A DNA stretch of 64,000 nucleotides from the NCBI GenBank assembly GCA_905221605.1, contig CAJNDS010000309.1, positions 105,043 to 169,042 on the forward strand, given 5' to 3'. Of the stretch, positions 1 through 13,633 are shown piece after piece; positions within the stretch are counted from its first letter, which is position 1, and the number at the start of each line of letters is the position of its first letter. The notes under the pieces are model-generated. The model saw nothing but the letters and a program-made list of their open reading frames with translations, was not told the DNA's origin and did not search any database. Position numbers and translations under genes: made by a program. Source of the DNA: Symbiodinium natans. Its lineage: Eukaryota > Sar > Dinophyceae > Suessiales > Symbiodiniaceae.

Positions 1-1111
1 TCGCGTAAGCCACATCTCTCGCATTGGAACACCGCTGCCTATAGCCCTCCCAGCTCGCACGGTCACGGATTGCCGAAAGCGTGCCAGTCATACCATCCCT
101 TGAGATGCCAACACTTACAAGCTTCCGAAATCAGTTTAAGTTGTCTTTTGATGTCCTGGACCTTTTGACCTTTTGACTTTTTCGGTGCCAAAGAAGATGA
201 TCGGACTGGGTGCATCATGTCCGCTGTTCCTCAGGTTGAGATCGGTTGCGTTGAGTATCCTAGAATCCTAGAACACATGAGCACATTGAGCAAAATCACT
301 TTTTTCGGGGGGGAGCTCTAGGGAAGGTGTCAGTCCCAGGGTCACCTGTCCCGTGGGTGTCCGTGACCTGGGGCGAGCGGCGAACAGGTTTTGTCGTGTG
401 TCACCGGGTTTTGTTACGGCCCCTGTTTACTTAACTTCCCTGCGATTTTGCCACAGGACAAAGCCCAGCAGAAATTGTCCGGACTGGCCCCGTGGCCCCA
501 CAGCTCGCAAATGGAAGAAGCAGTCTGCGCCGAAAGGCACCACCCATCCTCACACCCACGGTAACCAACATGAAACAAAGAGGGGAGGAGCACAGCCTTT
601 GAAAGGGAAAGGCCAGAGGGTAAGCTCTTGTGCTCTCCTTGTCGTGTCTTGTTCCTTTGTACTGTCTGCATGTTGGCCCTGGTACAGGCCCTGGCAGACG
701 CCGAAGCACCGAGGTGCACAATCCCACTGACAAAAATCACCCTCAAGAGTCTGCTTCTGTTTCTTGTTGCCCCAAAAGGTGCCCCCAACACCTGATACGT
801 ACGCTCTCACAAGTACTTATACCCCTTACTTGGTATTACCTACCCCTCCCCGCCCTCCCCCCCCCTGCCCCCCCGCCATATTGCTGTCCGCCACTCGCCG
901 CCTCGCTGCTCCGGTACAGATGCCCTCGCCCCCCGCCCTCCCCCCCCCCTCATCCCTCCTCCACAATAAGAATTGCCATTCTTTGCAGTATTTTTGCTGG
1001 GGAGGTCGAAGCCGTCGCGCTGCTACCGATGCCTTTTAGCCGTCGGCTTGGGAGAAGGACCCACGCAGAAGTCCAGAGCGGACTCCGTGGGCACATCACT
1101 GTGTTAAGCAG
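1..1111. other. No gene recognised; C-rich tract
   Basis: I find no exon with recognisable protein character here. The stretch 841-960 is a strongly C-rich, strand-biased tract typical of the intron filler elsewhere in the window. Earlier exons of the NADPH oxidase gene, including its start, may lie here or to the left, but none can be supported. Confidence 0.5.
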
Positions 1112-1199
1112 GACAGCGCCTCGCGATGATCTGCCTCATCGTGCTGAACATCCTGGCCTTCTTCTGGGGCTACTTCTTGCACGTCGGACCGGGGATTCT
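1112..1199 (+). CDS. NOX exon: first recognised transmembrane helix
   Basis: After an acceptor at 1110-1111 the frame through ATG 1126 reads MICLIVLNILAFFWGYFLHV, a hydrophobic helix fitting the first membrane segment of NADPH oxidases. A GTGAGC donor follows at 1200 (phase 2). Whether ATG 1126 is the start codon or an internal methionine is undecided. Confidence 0.6.
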
Positions 1200-4100
1200 G
1201 TGAGCGAATTGTCGGACTGTTGTGGTCAAGATGAACACCCGCAACACCCTAAGCCCTTCAGCCCCTGATCACTTATCACCCCTGAAACAAAGCCCAAACT
1301 CTCAATAAAACGCGAACGTCTGACATAAGCACATAAGCATGGGCTATGCTCCGAAACCCCAAAGTTTCTAAAACCGCCCCGACGCAACGCGTGGCTAACT
1401 AGCCGGTTGGGTTGGATGGCCCGAGCATACACCCAGCGACGACCACGCAACACCTCACGTACAAGAATCAATCAACTTAATCAGTTCTGCCTTCGGAGCT
1501 CTATGGCCCCTTGCCACACTCGAAGCACCCTGACGTGTTGCTTGCGGCTGGGTCGGCCGTTTTGCTTGGTGGTTTGTCGCTCGAGCATAAACCTAGCCAA
1601 GCAACACTTTAATGTTCTTGCAGTTGATTCTGGAGAGTGGAACGCTGTGGGGCCCCGTGTTCTTCAACTCTACTTGCGAGTTTTTTCCGGTGTGTTTTGA
1701 GATCGAGACAAATGCTTCTGGATGTCAAACGGCTCATTTTTCGAACAGAAGGGTGTGCCGTGGGGCCTGCGTTTTCCAAATGCTCCCTTTCAAAGTCCGA
1801 GTGGTTGAGGAGTCGTGGTAGTATTGTTGCAATCGTCACATTCTTACGTACAAGCGCATATAAGCAACTCTATCGATTATGCAGACGCCGGGATGATTTT
1901 CTGTCCGTCGGAAACTACATGTCGCATGTGTATTTCTTTAATCGGGTCGGTCCGAAGCAAAGCGAGGAAACCAAGGCTTATGCTTGGAGACAAGCCTACA
2001 AAGCTCCGCACTTCGCTTTTGGAGAGATGAGAAAGCTCTCCTCTCATTCCCAAGCCTTGCCAAGGCTTGCATCCATTTTTTGGTGGATGCTCGTGGTGGA
2101 AACTTGCCGAACTTATACTCACCAGATAAATATCTTAAGAGAAAGACAGCCTCGGTTCTTCCTCGGTTCTTCCTCGGTTCTTCCTCGGTTCTTCCTCGGT
2201 TCTTCGGGGCTGGGTGGTTAGGGGTTTTGGATGATTCATTGGGGGGGCGTGCTTTGTTTGGGAAGTTTGGGACGTTGATTCCGGTGAGGCGCTGCCTCCT
2301 CGCACCTATGGAGTCTCTTCGTGCCGTGGCAAGGGCGGCTTCTCCCAGTGTGTGTTTTGCCTTGCTTATACCGTCGCCCTCGTGAGGTTGTTATGTCCAA
2401 TTAGTTTGTTTCCACGCCGCCCTCAGATGTGGGTGCTGACGTCATGGTGTATAGCGCGTTTTCCCTGTCGAGATGCAATGTTACTCGTACAACATACCCG
2501 CCACGTATCTGCATAACTTGATAGGATCCTTGGCAAGTCTTGGGGTTACGATTTGGTGCAGCGGTCAAGAAAAAAAGAGAGAGATTCCTGAGTTTTCTGT
2601 TTGCTCTTCCTTTTTTCTGGAGGGGGCTGCGGGAGTTTGCCGTGTCAGGACTTGGCTTTGAGGAGAGCTTCGCCTACCCTTTGGCCAAGGGCGCCGGCTT
2701 CGCGCCCGGAAGCCAAGAAAGAGAGAAGCCCCGAGAGATCAGCCCATCGAAGAGTTTCCAAGCCGAGTCCACAACTTTGGCGCAAAGTTGCACACTTCTT
2801 TTGAGGAAAAAAGAGGCAGAGTCCCTCTCTTCATACGGAGAGGGAAGCCCAGGAACCCACCCGGCCCACCCGGCCCACCCGCCCCCCCCAAAGGACCCCC
2901 CTTGGAGGTCCAGCGGGGACCCCCAAAGCCGGTGGGAGAGCGGCGCTTAAGGTGTCAAATTTAGATTATGAAATAAGTGTAGAGGATCGTGTCATCTGTT
3001 TTGTTATAGACCCTTTTTGCAAACCCGACCCCCCCCCCCCGACCCCTCCCAACCCCACCCCTCCCAACCCCCCCCCTCCCCCCAAAAAAAAGGAAACGAA
3101 GGGAAAAAGCACGTCTTTTTTTTACAAAAGAAGCATGCTCAAAAAGCAGCAGGAGTCCTCTATTCAGAAGGGGGGCGCTTTCACGCTCGGCGCGCGCCGG
3201 AGAGAGAGCCTTCGCTGTGCTCTCGTGGCGCGCGCGCCCCCTCCTTCTCGCGAGATAATGGGGAGGGACACTCCTCTCTAGTGAGATCATCTCCGCGACT
3301 CGGAGTAAAAGCGGGCACAGGGCGGCACACGTGGGGCGCCGCGGGGGGGGTGGGGAGGGGGGGAGGGGGGAGGGGAGTGGGGGGGGAGTGGGGGGGGAAC
3401 AAGTTGTCAACGCAGTTAAAACGGGGCTGTTGGAGAGAAGTGCTGCGGGCTGCTCATGGAGTTCTGAAGTCTTCTACGTTCGCCGAGTCCAAAAAATATC
3501 AGGCAAGAGACCTGGAGCCAAAGTGTTGCCAAAGTACGGTACTTGAGTAATCGTATCGCATCGTATCGCTGCCCTTCAAGACGTTCATTAAAAGAGCGGC
3601 TGAGGATTCTTAATTCCGTTCTGAGGTTGGACTTGGACTTGGCGCTGCTGCTCCTGCCAACGCTGAAGAGCCTGCAGACGGCTGGGGCAAGTTTGAGGGG
3701 GGGGAGGAGGGGGGCGGGGAGGGGCATTTTTGGGACACATTTTGGGGGGGGACGGGCTGTTTTGTTCTTGTTCTCAGCCTTATGAGGCCTTGCGCGGCAA
3801 AGGCGGCCGAGCACGGGAGCTGGAAGCCCAGACCAAGCGATGTCAGCAGGTGGCAGCGAGAAGGGCAATCTTTCAAGCAGAGAAGATGGGACTGAGATGT
3901 TAAAGAGTGATGGACTAGAGTGATGGGCAGGCAGATGTTGTTTCTAGTTCTTGCACTCCTTGCCATGTCGAGTCGAAGGTGGATCCCTCTGGATGACCCC
4001 ATCTCCTTCCATATCGCGGTGGCGACGCTCATTGCCATCAACAGCATCATTCACGCCTTGGGGCTTAGAAGACTTAGAGGTGCAAAAGTGGTGCAAATCT

Positions 4101-5384
4101 CGAAGAGCTCGTAAGGCTTATAAACTTATATTGAGCAGGAAGGAATTGGCTCAGACTGCTAAAAGAGGGTGCGTTTCTAGGCTGGCTGAGGTGGGCTCCC
4201 ACGTCATTCACATCAACCACATCGCAGGGTCGCCCGTGCTGCAGCGCCCTGGCTGCTCTGTGGGACCTTGTGGGAAGTTGTCGGCGGCCTGCTGCGGAGA
4301 GAAGTCTTTCACTGCGGCTCTCGTTGGCACGAATGAGTTTTAAGGTCAGATCCGCTTGAAGCCTGGCGCCTCTCCGACGAGGCACAAGTTGCACTCTCAC
4401 TGCGTCACAAAGAGCGAATTTCAACACGACACCCCACGACGCAGCGCACCCTGCGCGTCAGCCGCCTTGTTTACTAGGGCGGTTGCAATTCTTGTCGCAA
4501 CCGCCTCGTTTCACCAGCCGGAGCCAGAGGGTGCTTGGTTTGGGGGAGAATGGAACTGAGTTTAGAAGCTTCTTTGACCGGGTTCAGCTGTGTTTTACTG
4601 TTTTTGCCCGGGCGCGAAGTACCGTGACTCTGGCGTGATCCTGGCGTGACTCTTCTCTTATTTTAAAGAGGAAAGGGCTCGAACCGCCCCATTTTGCCCG
4701 TGACTCTGGCGTGACTGCTGCGTGACTCTGGCATATTCTAGAAGCTAGCACCTGGGAACTGCTTCAAACACCATCAAAATTTGCAGATTTCGCGCCATGG
4801 AAACTACCTCTCCACATCGTCCCTGTGTCGCAACCGCCCGGTTTACCATGAAGGTTGTGAACCGCCTCGTTTTCTGCGACTGTTGGACTTGCAGGGGCAG
4901 CACATAGCGAGCAGGGTAGGACCACTCTAGAGGGCAAAACAACTGCAAGCGGGAACCACAAAGCCAAGCATCCCCATGAGCTCGGTGGGACAATTGTGAA
5001 ATCCATAGCTCTTTTTAAATACTGCTATAGTTGCTATAGCTCTACTGTGCCTGTGCGTGTTGTTCAGGGTGTTTTGTTTCCCTAGGCCTCCCTCAGAAGT
5101 AGGAGCAGGCTCTCTCGTCAATGGCTGTATAACTCTATATAACTCTATATCTTTATAATAACTTTATACATAATTCTATGGCTCGATTAGATGTCTACAG
5201 TTCAGAAAGTTTTTTTGTTCCGGGGCACCGCGCCACCCGCTTTCGTGTTTCTGAGGAGCGCCTGGCGGGCACCGCCGTTGCCAGGGGCCTGAAAGCAGTC
5301 GGGAATTTCAAAAAGCACGGGAGGAAAAGGCCAGAGAGGCACAGGTACGCTCTGCCCATGTTCATTCTTTCTCGAGGGAAGCTG

Positions 5385-5418
<34 letters not shown>

Positions 5419-8400
5419 TCTCTCTCTCCCTCCCTCCCAAAAAGTTCATGTGTCTCCGCCCCCCGCTCCTCTCCCGTTAAGTTCAACTCTCTGCACCCCT
5501 TTGCGCGCAATATTGAGGTGGAGCTGTTGCAGTCGCGGTCCAACTTCACAGGCCCCCTGCCCAAAATGGAATTGCACCTGACATCCTGTGCACTGTGAGA
5601 AGCCTTGGAGGCATCTTCATCTCCGCCCTCATGTGCATCCTGTACGCGGGCGGCCTCGGGCGGCCTCGGCCCAGCTAACGGCTGAAAGCAACTTGACTGA
5701 CGCTTTTGTACAACTTTTGTACGTGTACGTTCTCGGAGGTCACGGCTGTGCCCTCGGTCCGTCGGGCCACGTGCGCGTGGCACCCGGAGTGCTGTGCTGT
5801 TCGGGCTGTTCCTGGTTGCGCACTGCAGGCCACCACAGCTATCACATCACAGCTATCACATGTGTGTGCGCGTGTGTGTGCGGAATACAGCTAACAGCTA
5901 CAGCTGCGAAGTTTGCACCAAGAGGGGGCGGGTATTGACAGTGTGTGGCACGTTGCTCGCTAATGGTTTACTCACTCGCGGAGATGCCATTTTACGAGAA
6001 AGAATGACCTCGTCACGGCCGAGCGAAGGAGAAGAACAAACTGAACAAACGTGGCTCACATTTTGCCTTAATTGCACTTCTTGTGCCACCCCTAGCCATT
6101 GTGCATGGAAAATATCTAGTATTTGGTAGCGGAGCCACCGCTCCAATTGCGCCTGCCTCCGCAATCCCCGTGTGCTGCCTTCAGACCGCTTGGACACACT
6201 TCGCCATGCCTTGCAAAAGCAGCCGCAGCTCCACCGATTGGAAAGCGCAGAAGTTTCCAAGGGCAAGTGTTAATTAAAGGGAAAGAAAGCGACCCCGGCA
6301 CCCCTGACAGCTGAAGTTTATGAGCACCTTTTGTGCGTGTCGGGCAAACAGGCGTATGAGTGCATGAGAGCAAGAATGGGCATGTGTCTCTCACGTCCTC
6401 CTGCGAGTGCAAACTGCAGTGCCTGGCGCGTCGCTGCGGCGGCTTCCGGCTCTTCCAGCGCGCAGCGGGCCGAGAAAGCACCGAAAGCACCGCTGCTTGT
6501 GGAGCGTCCGAGAGAGAGCGCGTGACAGCGAGCTCGGTGGGGGGAGGTGTTGAGACTCTTTTGTTCCGAATTTTCCGGGAGCACTGAGCGATAACTACTG
6601 TACAAAACAACAGGAGCCATTGCGAGACAGAGACATAAATGACCGTTGCGTAGTCAGCAGTGAAAAGTATTATATTTCTGGCAATAGCCTCCAAATAGCC
6701 CGTCAGAGGACACCATTGTCACGGATATGTCGTGAGAATAAATTCTTGGTGCACGACGCAGCCGATTGTGGCTGTAGGTTTTGCCTTCATGGGTAAATGA
6801 TGTCCTAGTATCTCTTGCAATCTCAACTGAGACCCACGCTCTCTGGCCGCTCGTGTACCTCCTGCTGCTGGCCCATGGCACTTCCAGGCAAGCTGTCGTG
6901 CCTGATTCAGTGTGGTGAAGTCCATGTTAGCACGTGTGTTAGCAGCTGTTAGCATGTTAGGATTCCGACTCCGGCTTGACTCCTTGAGGTTCTGGGTCTG
7001 GATGTTCTTCCCCTTCCTCTTTGTGGCTGTGGACCGGCTGCTTCTGTGGCAGCGCCAGCGCTACCCCGCAGTCCTCACTAGTGCCGGGAGCTTGTCACAT
7101 TGTCCTGCGCCTGATTCGAAATCTGATTAAAGCATGCAACAGAATGCACAAATGTTCGACACGTCGTGCGTTTGCGCGCCCTGCCCCGCGGTCTGGGAGC
7201 AAATCCTGGTGGATCAAAAAGAAAGAACGGAGGCCAACTTGGTCAACACTTGGTCTGAGAAAGGAACTGGAGGCCCCTTTTTCTTAAGTGCATCTTTCTA
7301 AGAGGAAAGTCTCTCTGAGTATGTCACCCGCCATTCGCCAGCCCCACCGCCGAAACAGACTTGAGCTCTGTTCTTTCTCTCTGTGCAGTAACCAAGCTGA
7401 GCAACTGCAACGGTTGTAACTTGGGTATTTGCAAGTTGGCACGGACAGACATCAAGTACCAAAGCACTGTACTTTCATGAAGACGCCTGAGGGCATTTGA
7501 GCAAGGCTTGGAAGAGATGTTTTAGCTTCACCTGCCCAAGTGTGGGCCCTGAGCTCTCAGTGTGAAACTCACCGATACTACGGCCCTCATACGGGCGCCA
7601 GGCAGGGCCCCGTCATCATTGCGACGCGCTTGTGATTCAGGGCACGAAGCAAAAAAGGAACATTTATACAGATTGAACGGCCCTTGGGAGCACACGATTT
7701 GGAGCCAGCTCAGGGCCACAAACGGAAGAAAGGTCGGTCGTTTTTTCCAAGATTTTAAGGTGTTTACTTCAGGCTGATATTCACTGTCTGTCTCGGTCGC
7801 CTACAAGGAAGCCTAGTGCCTCACACACACTGAGATCGCATACTCAGTTGACTTTGTTCTGTAATTTGTCAAACGCCGCCGATGGGCACGCAGCTGTCTG
7901 ACGCAAATTAAAGTGCTCGTGAGACATTCGGCGTGCCGCATCCATTATCGTCACGTGGCGAGAGTTGCGGTGAGAACACATGCAAACCTCAAAAGAAGGC
8001 AAGGATTTCTTGTTCTGGCACGCTTGGCGGCTTGGTTCGCCCTGGCCCGATGCTCATGGAATCCGGACGCATGCGAAAAAGCGGCTTTCCCACGATTTCA
8101 CTCTTACAAGTGCTGGAGAGGACACCGTAGAGTTGATAGACTTCTACGGAGCCTACACAGCGAGTGAGAGGCCCTGTTCTTTAACGACGTTTTGAACAAG
8201 TCGAGCTTGCAGCACTATGTTTTGTCCCCACACGGAGCGAAGGGAGGGAGCCCCCTCTCGGTGGCACCTTTTGAGAACAGTTTTCTCGAATGTGGAAATG
8301 TTCAGGATCTATCGGACACACCCACAGTGACCCAAAGTTCTCTGCGCTTCTGGTCTTGTTCGAGTTCCAAGCTTTGCGCCAACGAAGACGCCCCGCTCCA

Positions 8401-11400
8401 CTGGAATCTGTGCCCCCTTTGTGTTGACGCAGGCCTTGTGATTGACAGAAGGGGCCGTCATCCATTTGCCAGGGCTACAGTTTGAGGGGATCATCTCAGC
8501 TTCAGCCAACTTCAGCCAGGACAGTTGAAAGACTGTGAGGTTGACGGGGGCTTGTGAATACCTCATCTTCATAAGGGTCTGTGCAACACCTTTCAGCGCA
8601 GCTGTGCACCTACAAAATCTGGTGCGCACCCTTGTGCCGATTTTTGCCCAGCTTGCACTGTTGCCCACTTCAGAGCGGGGCATTCTTAATTCTTGGCGCA
8701 TTCTCTGAGGCAAGGCTGCTCCTTTTCGACGTGGTGCACCTGACCTTCGAGATCCCCGAAAACTTCACCTACCAGGACCTGCGCCAAGCACTGCCAAGCA
8801 CTGCCAAGCACTGCCAAGTGTCTCTGAGTCGCTCACTCTAGTCGCTGCGTGATGTTTTTTGTGAGATTCGTCTCGCAGCTGACTCCTGATTCTCCAAGGC
8901 CGGGCAGTACGTGATGCTACAGTGGAAGGGCGAGTGGCCGGGGCGCTCAAAGCTTGAATGCCATGTGAGCTTTCTTTTCGGGAGCTGATTGTCGGCCCAT
9001 GTCCATGTCATGTGTTGTGCTTTCATTCTCTGCTGCTCCCTGCCCCTGCCTGGCTGCCTGGTTGAGGTGTGTCATGTCATCACTTACATTCGAACCATGA
9101 CGTTGTGCAGCTGCGTCAAGACATGCCGCTGAATCTGTGCTTCCACATCAATTGTCAACTACGTCACCCGCCATGGCTCAAGATTGCGCGCAAGTCTTTG
9201 TGTGTGTCTGAGGCATCCCTTTACGCTCACCTCCGCACCCGAGGCTCGAGAAAAGCACTCATGTATCCTATAGCTCTTCCCCTCCCTCCTTCACTTTCTC
9301 TTTCCAATTCTCCCTCCATTGTGTTGTTTTCGCGATCCGAAATTCAGCAGCAGAATGTCCGCATCCTGTCGAATTGTGAGGAGCGGCAGCTCACGTTGCA
9401 CATCCGCGCCAGCAGCCAGCTCGACTGGTGCTCCGCCCTGCGCCGGCACCTCCTGGCCGAGGCAGAGAGCGGAGCCGAATGTGCATATCTTCTTTTTGTG
9501 CAAAAGACGAAAATGTCTTACACAAAACGGCTTCTTTTCAAAATTATTACAGAGAGTTCACTTGGGTGATCTTGGGTGCATGGGGCCCAACCTTCGCAGG
9601 GGAACCAGTCGGACCTAGCCAACTACTGAAAGGTAGGGCCCGACGCTTTGCCCCAATTGGGTTGTCGCCAACCTCCGACCCTGGCCCCAGACGAACCGCT
9701 CGGTCACCGCAGTGTCACAGCCCTGTCCTGAAAAGAGGCTCTCAAGCGCTCAGACCGCCAGAGTAACACGCAAGCCCCAACCTTGGCCAGAAAGGCCAAG
9801 CCATCACCTCCAGGAATCAGAATCAGGCAGGGAAACAGCGCACCGCTCAGCAGCCGCTGACCTCATCAGAGCATGGGAGGAGTGGCTCACGGCTTAACTT
9901 CATTTTGCTTCCCCTGAGAGAACGAATCGTCAGCACTCAAATTTGGGCCTCCCTAGGCTGCAATGCAAGTTCCCCAAGCACAAAAACGGGGAAGCAATTC
10001 TCCCCATATGACTCAGAGAGGCCCGGGCACAAAAAGCAATTGTGGCACAATTGTGGGGAGAAGATGGGACTTAAGCCTTATTAGCCGTATGCCCCATACG
10101 CCCATTCCCCACCCTCCACCTCACAGCTATGGTCATAGCGAGGAGGCGAGGGTCGGGGCCCCCAGGCTCCACAGCCTGACGGCACCTGACGGCAACGGAA
10201 TGAGCGTTAAGCGAGCCAGACTGTCAAAGCGCGGCAAGCACGACACCTGCATCCCTCGGCAAGACGGCGGAAAAGTTGCACACCTGCAATTGTCAGTAAC
10301 CACTTGCAGAACGTGATGCCCAAGACCTCATGTCACCAGACGCATTCCCGCGCACAAGAAGCACCCGTGATCGGAGCCACAACATCACCGCGAGTCTCGA
10401 GGCGATGGTCCACGCTACACTAGAGCGAAAAGCGAGAAAAGTGGCTCGAAAACAGTATGTAACGAGACCCTTCCATCGGGGTTGATCACAAATCCGAGCG
10501 AACATCACCCCACATTTTGTCAGAAATCTCAAAGTATTTCCAATCTAGAGCTCTGAGCACAAAAGTCCAAAAGTCAGAGATGTCTAATGTGTGATGTTGG
10601 GGGGAGACTCGACTTGAGCAGGGACCGGGACTCATCGATGTTTTTTGTTGCCCTTGTCAATTGTTCAGTGAGTCTGCAGAGAGGCTCCCCATGCGGCGGC
10701 GGGCGGAACCGACCTGGCCGCTTGGAAGATTGTTTTCTGGGCCGTCACCCTGCCTTCTTTGGGTCCCTTTGTAGGGCCTCCTTTAACTCCCCTAGGGTTT
10801 TCACATGTTTGTCTTCTGTGAGCGTCATAAACACAAGTAGGGGCAGTGAGAAGATTCAAAATGCTTGCAACCTGGAACCCTGCTTGGGCTGAAGACACCG
10901 AAAGGAAACCAATCCACTTCAGGCCTCTCAGGAAGGGAAGTTTCTCCACAGCGAGGCGAAGGGCTGGCAAGAGGGAAGTCAGCCGTGTTTTCGAACGGCT
11001 AGGGGATCGACTGCAAAACGTTCTCCGGGCGAGATACGAAGTGTTATTGCCAACGCTGCACGTCGAGCGCCTCCGGCTTGATGGGGTGCGTGAGGGGTGG
11101 CCGACTTAAATCGCGTTTATTTGCAAGCTGGCAATCGGGTTTTCTTCTAGCCATACACGTTTCCACGAGGGTACGCTGCTGTCACGTCAGTCGTACTATG
11201 GTGGCCTCAGGAACAAGAGCCAGGTAGTTACTCTTCTCTCTTCTCTTTTTCTCCTCAACCCTAAAGTCGAAGGCTCTCGTGAACAGGAGAAGAGAAGGGA
11301 GAGAGAAGGAGGGAGAGATAAGAGGAACACAATTTTAATGGGAAGAGCCAAGAAAAGACTAGAAGAGAGATGAATAAGGAGAGGGAGAGACAAAACAAGG

Positions 11401-13579
11401 CGCAAAGAAGATGGCACTCGTCTTTATCTATCCTCTCTCCCTTGTCTCTCCCTTCCCTCTGTCTTTTCGAAATAAGAAAAACAGAAAGAAAGAATTATGG
11501 AGAAGGGTTAGGAAAAGAGCCGAAGAGATAGGCCGAGAAGAGGGATATGATGAAGTACGGCAAAGGTCCACGCACAAGGAGTCACCTTCTGCTTACCCTT
11601 CCACTGCTTTAGTTTACAAGCTCCTTTCTTGTGTTTTACCAGTTAAAGTTAAAAGGAAACAGAAGGAGAGAAGGGAAAGGGAAGTGAGAGATGAGAGACA
11701 ACGAGGAGGCCATCTGAATTTTCTGGAAAAGAAGAGAAGAGACAAGAAACAAGGAGACGTAGGAACACAACAAGGCGCAAAGAAGATGGAACTCTTCTTT
11801 ATCTATCATCTCTCCCTTCGTTGTCTCCCTTTTCCCTCTTGAATTAAACAAGACAAGACCATTCTTGCTGTTCGCAGACAGGTGCCCTCTCTTTTTTTCA
11901 GGAAGCCCCCCTTGCCCTTATTTTGCTTGCTTTCTGAAACGACAAGGAAAAAGCAACACATGGAAGGAGAGGAAAGGGAATGAAACGATAGGCAGTGGAA
12001 CTCTTCAATGTCTTTCCCTATTTTTTTCTTCTTTTGCATTTTCATTATCATTCAAAAAGCAAACGAAGCTTCCTTTTGTGTGTTTTTGAGGCTTAAAGGA
12101 GAATAAGAGAAGAGAAGGGAGAGAGAAAGAAGAGAGAGGAGTTATCAAAAGGAATGCAATATTAATGGGAAAGCAATGAAAACAATGCAAGAGAAATGAA
12201 GACAGGAGAGGGAGGTGCAACAATGAGGCAAAGAGAAGATGGTGCCGTTTTCATCTTACCTATCGTTCTTATCTTTCTCTTCTCTGGTTCTTTTCCCTTT
12301 AAAAAAAGAGCAAAAGGAAGAACAATGAACATGTAAAGGAACCCGTTTTCGTTTTCCGCTTGGGCACAAGGAAAAGAACAGAGGCGATAGTTCGAGAGCA
12401 GGGGTTTGCAGAGATAAAAAGGATTGAGAAAAGAATAGAAGAGAGATGCATGGAGAAGAGGGAGAGACAAAACAAGGCGCAGAAAAAATGGCACTCTTCT
12501 TTATCCATCCTCTCTCCCTTGTCTCTCCCTTCCCTCTTTCTTTTCGAAATGAGAAAAACAAAAAGGAAGATCTATGCGAAGGAGAACGGTAAGGAAAGGA
12601 ACAGAAGAGATAGGCCGAGAGGAGGAATATGATGGAGTATTATGGAAGGTCCACGCGCAAGGAGTCACCCTCTTACCCTTCCACGGCTTTATCATATGAG
12701 TTCCTTTCTTGTGTTTTTTCAGTTAAAAGGAAGCAGAAGAAGAGAAGGGAAAGGGAAGTGAGAGAGGAGAGCTATCAAGGATGCTATGTTTCTGGAAGCG
12801 TGTTGCAAGGAGTAGAAGAGACAGGAAGCAAGGAGACGGAATCACAAAATAAGGCGCAAAGCTGTACACATCATCTCTCCCTTGTCTCTCCCTATTCCCT
12901 TTCGAATTTGAAAAAACCATTCTTGCTCTTCACAGATAGGTTCCCTCTCTCCTCTTCAGGAAATCCGCTTTCCCTTATGTTACGGCAACGATGAAACTCG
13001 CCAAGCAAAAGAATGGCAGCATCTTTCGGGGGAGCTATATCACACTATCAGCTCATCAGCTCAGGGCAGCCTATTTTAGGGGCCTCTATACGACTCTAGG
13101 AATGTTTGAGTGTGCCTTCACATGCCGAAGAGTAGGGCCACTCTCTTGTCGCGTCGCATTCTCGAGAGCCCAGTCACTACTCTCCATCCGCGCTCTCGGA
13201 ATCTCACGAATCCCACTCAAGTCACATGGTTCAAGAAGCGTCCAATGTTTGAGGCTCAATTTTGATGCTCAAATCCAAAAAAAGGCCTTATAATGAAATC
13301 CGATCTCTCTCTCTCTCTCTTTGTCTCTCTCCTTTTTTATCTTTCAATTTGCTGAGGCCAAGGAGAAGGAGCCGGCTCCTGGGACCGAGGTCCGCTTCGA
13401 GCGGCTCCAGCTCCCCAACGGCAAGGTCTGCTGCAAGGTGCGCGATATGCAATGGGGAGGCAAAAAGAGGGACACCGAAACACTGCGTTTTTTGTCTCTC
13501 TCTTTTTCTCTTTTTTTCTCTCTCTCCAGCCTTCCCCCTGCCCTCCCTCTCCCTCTCCCTCCCGCTCTCCCGCTCTCTC

Positions 13580-13633
<54 letters not shown>

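Noticed and set aside
5588-5938. Frame reading FVQLLYVYVLGGHG as the second heme helix
   Set aside because: It has only one histidine and no phased connection. The alternative exon 5739-5827 fits the family better, with VRR...WH and a 13-residue His spacing, despite a frame break.
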